From positions 1-10,406 of the forward strand of contig JAPYQV010000055.1 of the NCBI GenBank assembly GCA_029937205.1: a DNA stretch of 10,406 nucleotides. Direction: 5' to 3'. The DNA is from Alphaproteobacteria bacterium. GTDB lineage: Bacteria > Pseudomonadota > Alphaproteobacteria > UBA828. The notes below the pieces were generated by a model. It saw only the letters and a list, made by a program, of their open reading frames with translations. It made no database searches and was not told where the DNA came from. A program made the translations under genes and the position numbers. This document shows positions 5,843 through 10,406 of the stretch, piece by piece; positions within the stretch are counted from its first letter, which is position 1, and each line of letters begins with the position of its first letter.

Positions 5843-6472
5843 ATGGTGCAGAACGAATTTCAAGCCGAACATTTCGCCCGCGAGGATGGCGGCGATGACG
5901 AGATGTTTTACGGCGTGGCGCGCCTGGTAAAACATATCGACGAAGCGGCCTCGGCCGCCCTGGCGGAATACTACGCCCGCGCCCTGCCGCCCGGCAGCGA
6001 TATTCTCGATCTGATGTCGAGCTACGCTTCCCATTTGCCACCAGTGCCCGCATTCGGGCGCGTTGTCGGCCTCGGCATGAATATGGCTGAGCTCGAGGCA
6101 AATCCCCAGCTTGGCGAGCGCCTGATCCACAATCTCAACAGCAATCCCACCCTGCCGTTCGCGGATAACAGCTTCGATTCCTGCGTCCTCGCTGTCTCGG
6201 CGCAATATCTGATTCGCCCGGTGGAGGTCTTCGCCGATGTGGCGCGGGTTCTGAAACCCGGTGGGCTGTTCGCCATATCCTTCTCGAACCGCATGTTCCC
6301 GACCAAGGCGGTCGCCATTTGGCGCAGCATGGGCGATGCGGACCACGCCCGGCTGCTGGAAATTTATTTACGCAATGCCGGCGGCTATGCGGAGTTGAAT
6401 TTCGAGATCCTCATGCCGGCCGAGTCCAAATCGGACCCGCTTTATCTCGTGAGTGCACGCCGCACCGCGTGA
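5843..6472 (+). CDS. Class I SAM-dependent methyltransferase-like protein (Methyltransf_11 fold)
   Basis: A 209-residue protein with the outline of a Rossmann-fold methyltransferase. The post-motifs are clear: LPFADNSFDSCVLAVSAQYL (104-123) as motif II, then EVFADVARVLKPGGLFAISFSNR (128-150) as motif III. Motif I, normally LDLGCGTG, is instead ILDLMSSYASHLP (54-66) and lacks the glycine-rich loop. I recall similar DLMSSWVSHLP-type sequences in other proteins of this kind, so this looks like a subfamily trait and not decay. SAM binding and the substrate are therefore uncertain. The start at 5843 is the first ATG clear of the divergent rhodanese gene; its ribosome site is weak (GAAG about 10 nt upstream). 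The gene precedes msrB by 31 bp on the same strand, so co-transcription is likely. Confidence 0.82.
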   Translation: MVQNEFQAEHFAREDGGDDEMFYGVARLVKHIDEAASAALAEYYARALPPGSDILDLMSSYASHLPPVPAFGRVVGLGMNMAELEANPQLGERLIHNLNSNPTLPFADNSFDSCVLAVSAQYLIRPVEVFADVARVLKPGGLFAISFSNRMFPTKAVAIWRSMGDADHARLLEIYLRNAGGYAELNFEILMPAESKSDPLYLVSARRTA

Positions 6473-6503
6473 TGGTGTAGTATGTCTGCCGGGAGGAATT
6501 TTC

Positions 6504-6905
6504 ATGCGCGATAAAATCACGAAAACCGATGCCGAGTGGCGCGAGACCTTGACGCCGGAGCAATATCAGGTCAGCCGCCAGGGCGCGACGGAGCCGCCGT
6601 TCAGCGGCAAATATTGCAATGAGAAATCCACCGGCACCTATGTCTGCGCCGGCTGCGGTGAGGACTTGTTCGCCTCTGACACGAAGTTTGAGTCGCACTC
6701 CGGCTGGCCCAGCTTCTGGCGCCCGATCGAGGACGGGAATGTTGGCGAGCTCAGCGATGAGAGCCACGGCATGCGCCGCGTCGAGGTGCTGTGCGCGCGC
6801 TGCGACGGTCATTTGGGTCATGTCTTCGAGGATGGCCCCGAGCCCACCGGCCTGCGCTACTGCATCAACTCCGCGTCGCTCGATTTCAAGCCGTCGGAAG
6901 AATAG
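6504..6905 (+). CDS. msrB: Peptide-methionine (R)-S-oxide reductase MsrB
   Basis: A 133-residue cytosolic repair enzyme that reduces methionine-R-sulfoxide in proteins, normally recycled by thioredoxin. The zinc site has CAGC (C48, C51) and CARC (C97, C100). The active site includes GWPSFW, GHLGHVF (H103, H106) and RYCINSASLDF with catalytic C120. The usual resolving Cys, in the E. coli context SGCGWPSF, is Ser here (ESHSGWPSF, S66). C38 in SGKYCNEK is the only other non-zinc Cys and could serve as an alternative, but that is inference. The start at 6504 is firm: GGGAGGA sits at 6491-6497. The length matches single-domain MsrB. It follows the methyltransferase-like gene by 31 bp and converges on the MlaC/HpnM-like gene with a 6-bp gap between stop codons. 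No msrA is in the window. Confidence 0.95.
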   Translation: MRDKITKTDAEWRETLTPEQYQVSRQGATEPPFSGKYCNEKSTGTYVCAGCGEDLFASDTKFESHSGWPSFWRPIEDGNVGELSDESHGMRRVEVLCARCDGHLGHVFEDGPEPTGLRYCINSASLDFKPSEE

Positions 6906-6911
6906 CGCCGT

Positions 6912-7532
6912 CTATTTGAGCAGTCCGGCGGCGTAGTCGGCCGCTTTCTGATCGAGCGCGGCGAGCAGGCCGTCGAAGCCTTCGCGCTGGAAAACCGCAC
7001 CATATTCCGAGCGCCGCATGGCGAGCTCGCTGTAGACGCCGAGGAATATCACGTCGACGATCCGCCACCCCTTGTCGCTCGGGTGCAGGAGATATTTTAA
7101 CAGGATCGTGCCGCCGTCGCCCTGGATCAATTCGGTACTGACATAGGCCGTGCCTTGATCGCCGGGGTCTTCCGAAAGCGTGCGGAAGTCTTCGCCCGAA
7201 TAGCCGTTGAAGCGTGAGGCATAAGTTGCCACGCTCAGGCGTTCAAGCGCCCCGACCAATTGTTCCTTCTGCGCTTCGCTCAATGTCTGCCAGTTTTTTT
7301 CACCGGTCGCCATGACAGCAATTATAGGCAGATCAAATGAGCGCATCACCACCGGCGCAATGTGCGCGCTGCGGCCATCAAAACCGAGGGCATCGGCGTT
7401 TTTCATCATCTCCAGCAGCGACGCGTGCAACGCCTCGACCACATGCGTCGCGGATATTTCATCCGCGCGCGCGCTGGCGCCTACCATAAGGCAGAACGCG
7501 ACAATGATAGTGAGAATAATCCGCCGACCCAT
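6912..7532 (-). CDS. MlaC/HpnM-type periplasmic ABC substrate-binding protein (Ttg2D family)
   Basis: A 206-residue exported protein. Residues 1-23 form a signal peptide: MGRR, a hydrophobic core (IILTIIVAFCLMVGAS), and an ARA-DE cleavage site after A23. The mature part matches the Ttg2D/MlaC fold that carries phospholipids or, in the HpnM branch, is linked to hopanoid transport. Typical stretches are VVEALHASLLEMMKNADALG, APVVMRSFDLP, LSVATYASRFNGYSGEDF, GWRIVDVIFLGVYSELAMRRSEY and EGFDGLLAALDQKA. The last group resembles HpnM-type proteins more than classical MlaC. No mlaDEFB or hopanoid genes are near, so its partner transporter lies elsewhere. It is the third gene of the leftward M14-VOC unit, 20 bp after the VOC gene. 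The ATG at 7532 has only a weak ribosome site, consistent with coupling to upstream translation. Confidence 0.88.
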   Translation of the reverse strand: MGRRIILTIIVAFCLMVGASARADEISATHVVEALHASLLEMMKNADALGFDGRSAHIAPVVMRSFDLPIIAVMATGEKNWQTLSEAQKEQLVGALERLSVATYASRFNGYSGEDFRTLSEDPGDQGTAYVSTELIQGDGGTILLKYLLHPSDKGWRIVDVIFLGVYSELAMRRSEYGAVFQREGFDGLLAALDQKAADYAAGLLK

Positions 7533-7552
7533 AGCTTAGCGTCGCACACAGC

Positions 7553-7966
7553 TCATGGATTAGGCAATATCGGCTTATCGGCGGGCTGATTTTTTATCGG
7601 CAGCGCCAGCGCTTCGATTTTGTTGCCATCCGGATCGCGAATGAAGGCGCCAAAGTATGCGGTTACGGTTGCTTGGCGGTCTTTGGGTTCGCCGTCACCG
7701 CGCCCGCCGTGGATGACGGCCGCAGCGTAAAAGGATTTGACGGCATCTCTGGTGGCGGCGCGGAGACAGACATGATGGCCGCTATCCTCCGGCGCCGCCG
7801 CCATGTCGGGGCGATGGTTTATCCAGAATTCCGGATATTTCGCGCCATAGCCAATTCGATGCTCATGCTCGGCCAGTCGCTGAAACCCGAGGGGCTGCAA
7901 AATGGCATCATAAAAGGCGCCACTTCGCGTCAGATCACGGACCGCCACCGAGACATGATCGATCAC
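7553..7966 (-). CDS. VOC (glyoxalase/bleomycin-resistance fold) protein
   Basis: A 137-residue protein with two beta-alpha-beta-beta-beta modules of the vicinal oxygen chelate superfamily. Module one starts MIDHVSVAVRDLTRSGAFYDAILQPLGF, given here as IDHVSVAV (2-9) and FYDAILQPLGF (18-28). Module two has HHVCLRA (64-70) and ends in IRDPDGNKIEAL (109-120), the family hallmark. Likely metal ligands are H4, H65 and E118. Members act as glyoxalases, dioxygenases, epimerases or resistance proteins; this one cannot be assigned. Its ATG at 7966 overlaps the TGA of the M14 peptidase gene by 4 bp (ATGA), so the two are probably translationally coupled. The function may be linked to that peptidase, but no known pathway joins them. 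Confidence 0.88.
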   Translation of the reverse strand: MIDHVSVAVRDLTRSGAFYDAILQPLGFQRLAEHEHRIGYGAKYPEFWINHRPDMAAAPEDSGHHVCLRAATRDAVKSFYAAAVIHGGRGDGEPKDRQATVTAYFGAFIRDPDGNKIEALALPIKNQPADKPILPNP

Positions 7967-9090
7967 CGCAACTCGCCCAGCACCGCATAAAGCGCGTCGA
8001 GATTTGCCCGGCCGAGCAGGCGGCAGCGCGCCGGTGACCAGCCCTGGCGCTGCTCCGTGCCGTCAGCCACATCCTTGAACGGCATCTCGAGCGTCATGGA
8101 GAGACAGCCGAAGCGCTCGGCGATCCAGTTGGCGCCGATTTTCAAATTCGCCGTGCCCGGTTTGTTGGCCGGATAGCCGCGTTTGGTCTGAAAGTCGGGG
8201 CTGGCCTCGAGCAGGGAATCCTTATAGGCGCTTAACAGCTTGCTCTGGCGTTTGCTGAACGACGGCACACCCTCCGGGCCGGCGATAAAATTATGCGGTA
8301 TCGCCTCGTCGCCGTGCACATCAAGGCTGAAATCGACACCGGTCTCTTCCATGTGCCGGCGCACCACATAGACCTCCGGGCTTTTCTCCAGGCTGGGCTC
8401 CTGCCATTCCCGGTTCAGATTGATGCCGGCGGCATTGGTGCGGAGATGGCCGCGCCGGCTACCGTCCGGGTTCATGTTGGGAACGATGTGAAACACCGCC
8501 TTCTCCAACAGCGCGCGTGCCACCGGGTCGTCGTCATCCAGCAGGCGTTCGAGATAACCCTCCATCCACCATTCCGCCATGCTTTCGCCGGGGTGTTGGC
8601 GCGCGATCGCCCAAATCACCCGCTTCTGCGGCGCCGCTTCGCCAATGGTGAGAAGATCGATCTCCTGGCCGTCCAGGGTCTCGCCGAGAACCTCCAGGGA
8701 CGCGCGCGGATATTGCAGGCACTGGGCCACCAGATCATGGTGCCGTTCCAGGGTGTAGGGCGCGAAATAGGCATAGAAGACGCTGTCCTGCTCAGGTGTG
8801 TGGCGGATGGTGAGGGTCTTGCCGTCATAATCGGTCGGCACGCGGAACCAATCGCTACGGTCATAGGAGGCGACGGCGCGGTAATTCTCCCAGCCTCTCG
8901 GATAGGCGGCGGCACCGGCATTGACGATTTTCAGTTGGCACGCCTGCCCCATGGCGCCGCTCAGGCGGAAATAGAACCACTGGAAAAAATCGGAGTCCTG
9001 GTCCTTGCAAATGTTGAGCTGGATGTCCGTGTCGTCGGAGCATGTCAGGCAGGTGATGTTGCCGCCATCGAAGGCGCTGCTGATCTTCAT
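7963..9090 (-). CDS. M14-family zinc carboxypeptidase, cytosolic carboxypeptidase (CCP/Nna1)-like
   Basis: A 375-residue enzyme without a signal peptide. Residues 1-125 form the CCP-specific N-terminal domain, visible in FFQWFYFRLSG (35-45), LKIVNAG and FYAYFAPYTLE (105-115). The M14 catalytic domain follows: zinc ligands H166 and E169 in RQHPGESMAEWW, H259 in SLDVHGDEAIPHNF, substrate-binding residues in NMNPDGSRRGHLRTNAAGINLNREW (R218, N226, R227), and the general base E335 in SMTLEMPFK. Eukaryotic relatives remove C-terminal glutamates from tubulin; the bacterial role is unknown. The start at 9090 has GAGG 9 nt upstream and gives the normal N-terminus. A start at 9183 would add 31 residues and run across the divergent promoter region and the first bases of the MFS gene. 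It leads the leftward unit with the VOC and MlaC/HpnM-like genes. Confidence 0.92.
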   Translation of the reverse strand: MKISSAFDGGNITCLTCSDDTDIQLNICKDQDSDFFQWFYFRLSGAMGQACQLKIVNAGAAAYPRGWENYRAVASYDRSDWFRVPTDYDGKTLTIRHTPEQDSVFYAYFAPYTLERHHDLVAQCLQYPRASLEVLGETLDGQEIDLLTIGEAAPQKRVIWAIARQHPGESMAEWWMEGYLERLLDDDDPVARALLEKAVFHIVPNMNPDGSRRGHLRTNAAGINLNREWQEPSLEKSPEVYVVRRHMEETGVDFSLDVHGDEAIPHNFIAGPEGVPSFSKRQSKLLSAYKDSLLEASPDFQTKRGYPANKPGTANLKIGANWIAERFGCLSMTLEMPFKDVADGTEQRQGWSPARCRLLGRANLDALYAVLGELR

Positions 9091-9144
9091 ATTGTTGAAC
9101 CTCAAAGATTTGCGTCGCGCGAATTTAGTCGAGCCAAGCCCAAT

Positions 9145-9172
9145 TTGCACCTCTGAGGTTTTGCTGTAGACA
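9145..9172 (+). promoter_or_regulatory. Possible promoter of the MFS gene
   Basis: In the 91-bp gap between the M14 gene and the MFS gene, TTGCAC (9145-9150) and TAGACA (9167-9172) are 16 bp apart. The -35 is fair and the -10 poor. If used, transcription would start within a few bases of the ATG at 9182, giving a nearly leaderless message; this agrees with the lack of a Shine-Dalgarno before that ATG. Weak evidence. Confidence 0.2.
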
Positions 9173-9181
9173 GACAGCGCC

Positions 9182-10406
9182 ATGAATTATTTCCGTTTCA
9201 TCCAGAAATATAAGCGCTTTCTTGCCTTCGGCATGCTGCTGGCGCTGTTCTCAAGCTTCGGCCAGACCTATTTCATCGGCCTGTTCAGCGCCGAAATTCG
9301 CGCCGCATTTGCGCTCAGCCACGGCGATTTCGGCCTGATCTATTCGGCCGGATCCTTGGCCGCTGGGGTGTTTCTGATATGGCTCGGGCGCTATGTCGAC
9401 CGGCTCGATTTGCGCCTCTGGATCGCGCTCCTGTGTGTCGCGGCGGTCGCTGCCTGCATCGTCATGGGGCTGGCGCCGTCGGTGATCATTTTGGCCGTGG
9501 CGCTGTTTCTGTTGCGCCTGACCTGCCAGAGCCTGCTCTCCCACACCTACATGACCTCAATGGCGCGCTATTTCGATAGCGGGCGCGGCAAGGCGATCAG
9601 TATCGCCATGCTCGGCCACCCCATCGGTGAGGCGATATTTCCGCTCATCACCGTCACCCTGCTGGCGTTCCTCGGCTGGCGTGATGTCTGGCTGGTTTAT
9701 GCCGCCATCGGCGCGGTGTTGTTCCTGCCGATTGTGCTCTGGCTGTTACGCGGCCACGGTGAACGTCATCGGGATTATCTCGCCCGCCTGGCCGCGCCCG
9801 CCGCTGCCACGCGCGAAGCCGGCCGCCAATGGACCCAGGGCGAAGTGTTGCGCGATGTGCGCTTTTATCTCATTCAACTCGCCATGATGGTGCCGGCCTT
9901 CGCGTTTACCGGCCTTTTTATCCACCAGGCTCATATGGCGGAAGCCAAAGGCTGGTCGCTGGCCTGGCTGGCGACCTGTTTTTCCGCCTATGCCGCCACC
10001 TCGATCGTTAGCTCTCTCACCATGGGGCCCTTGATCGACCGCATCGGCGCCACCCGGATTGCGCCCTGGGCATTATTGCCCGTGGTGATATCCATGCTGG
10101 TGTTGGCGCTGTTCAGCCATCCGGCGGCGACAATGGTCTTCATGGCCGGGCTCGGCCTGTGCATGGGCATGGTGTTCACCAGCTTCACGGCGATCTGGGC
10201 CGAGCTTTATGGCGTGCGCCATCTCGGTGCCATTCGCTCGCTGGTGATGGCGATTATGGTGCTGGTCAGCGCGATAGCGCCGGCCATCATGGGCTGGCTG
10301 TTCGATGCTGGTGTCACGGTCGAGACCCTGGCCTTGCTATTTGCCGCCTGGGCATTTGCCGGATGGCTGCTGTTGCTGGTCGTGCTCAGGCGCTGGAAGG
10401 CATCGC
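9182..10406 (+). CDS. Major facilitator superfamily transporter, 3' end outside the window
   Basis: The frame from the ATG at 9182 stays open to the window's last base, giving 408 residues with no stop, so the C-terminus is missing. The product is a polytopic inner-membrane protein with about twelve helices. The first half starts MNYFRFIQKYKRFLAFGMLL, has a motif-A-like loop G69-R70-Y-V-D73-R74 after helix 2, and contains the MFS helix-5 region ARYFDSGRGKAISIAMLGHP and GWRDVW. The second half repeats the loop as MGPLIDRIGATR (from residue 281) after helix 8. A charged cytoplasmic linker (RGHGERHRDYLARLAAP) joins the halves. The length suggests only a few residues remain beyond the edge. It resembles the monocarboxylate/oxalate-type MFS_1 group only loosely, so the substrate is unknown. 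It diverges from the M14 gene, and its start lacks a clear ribosome site. Confidence 0.9.
   Translation, partial: MNYFRFIQKYKRFLAFGMLLALFSSFGQTYFIGLFSAEIRAAFALSHGDFGLIYSAGSLAAGVFLIWLGRYVDRLDLRLWIALLCVAAVAACIVMGLAPSVIILAVALFLLRLTCQSLLSHTYMTSMARYFDSGRGKAISIAMLGHPIGEAIFPLITVTLLAFLGWRDVWLVYAAIGAVLFLPIVLWLLRGHGERHRDYLARLAAPAAATREAGRQWTQGEVLRDVRFYLIQLAMMVPAFAFTGLFIHQAHMAEAKGWSLAWLATCFSAYAATSIVSSLTMGPLIDRIGATRIAPWALLPVVISMLVLALFSHPAATMVFMAGLGLCMGMVFTSFTAIWAELYGVRHLGAIRSLVMAIMVLVSAIAPAIMGWLFDAGVTVETLALLFAAWAFAGWLLLLVVLRRWKAS

Noticed and set aside
8293..9156. Long plus-strand open frame opposite the M14 peptidase gene
   Set aside because: The minus-strand frame carries all zinc and catalytic residues of M14. 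The plus-strand product shows no domain and begins inside the peptidase gene.
9091..9183. N-terminal extension of the M14 peptidase to an ATG at 9183
   Set aside because: The added 31 residues have no family match, would overlap the divergent MFS start, and lack a ribosome site, whereas the ATG at 9090 has GAGG at good spacing.

Overview
The window is GC-rich, densely coding bacterial DNA. Its content suggests a proteobacterium, most likely an alphaproteobacterium: MlaC/HpnM-type lipid-binding protein, a CCP-type M14 peptidase, CaiB and CitE acyl-CoA enzymes, and strong GC bias at third codon positions. This placement is inference from gene content, not from a marker gene. Eleven intact genes, one interrupted gene and one gene running off the right edge fill the window. 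No gap without a gene exceeds 300 bases. I see no rRNA, tRNA, CRISPR array or complete mobile element.

Left block (129-4401): a GntR/UTRA regulator, a CitE-like CoA lyase, an NTF2/SnoaL-like gene split by an in-frame TGA, and an isochorismatase-family amidohydrolase all read leftward, with gaps of 20, 17 and 100 bp. A CaiB/BaiF-family acyl-CoA enzyme is transcribed divergently from the regulator. Together they look like a regulated catabolic module in which an organic acid is handled as its CoA thioester and cleaved by the lyase, with an amide-hydrolysing step; the substrate cannot be read from the sequence. The 110 bp between regulator and CaiB gene holds a plausible promoter with a small inverted repeat inside its spacer.

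Middle block (4406-6905): an EamA/DMT drug-metabolite permease and a single-domain rhodanese read leftward, probably as one unit (rhodanese first). Divergent from them, a methyltransferase-like protein with a degenerate SAM motif and a peptide-methionine (R)-S-oxide reductase (MsrB) read rightward as a second unit.

Right block (6912-10406): an M14 cytosolic-carboxypeptidase-like enzyme, a VOC/glyoxalase-fold protein (ATGA overlap) and an exported MlaC/HpnM-like protein form a leftward operon. A 12-helix MFS transporter starts divergently at 9182 and is still open at 10406.

The most notable points are the in-frame TGA in the NTF2-like gene, an His/Asp pair in the CaiB-family protein spaced as in alpha-methylacyl-CoA racemase, a perfect 9-bp hairpin carrying a stop codon in its loop, and the uncharacterised catabolic module. 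I found nothing that amounts to a clearly new defence, mobile or RNA system; the window is mostly ordinary metabolic and transport genes.
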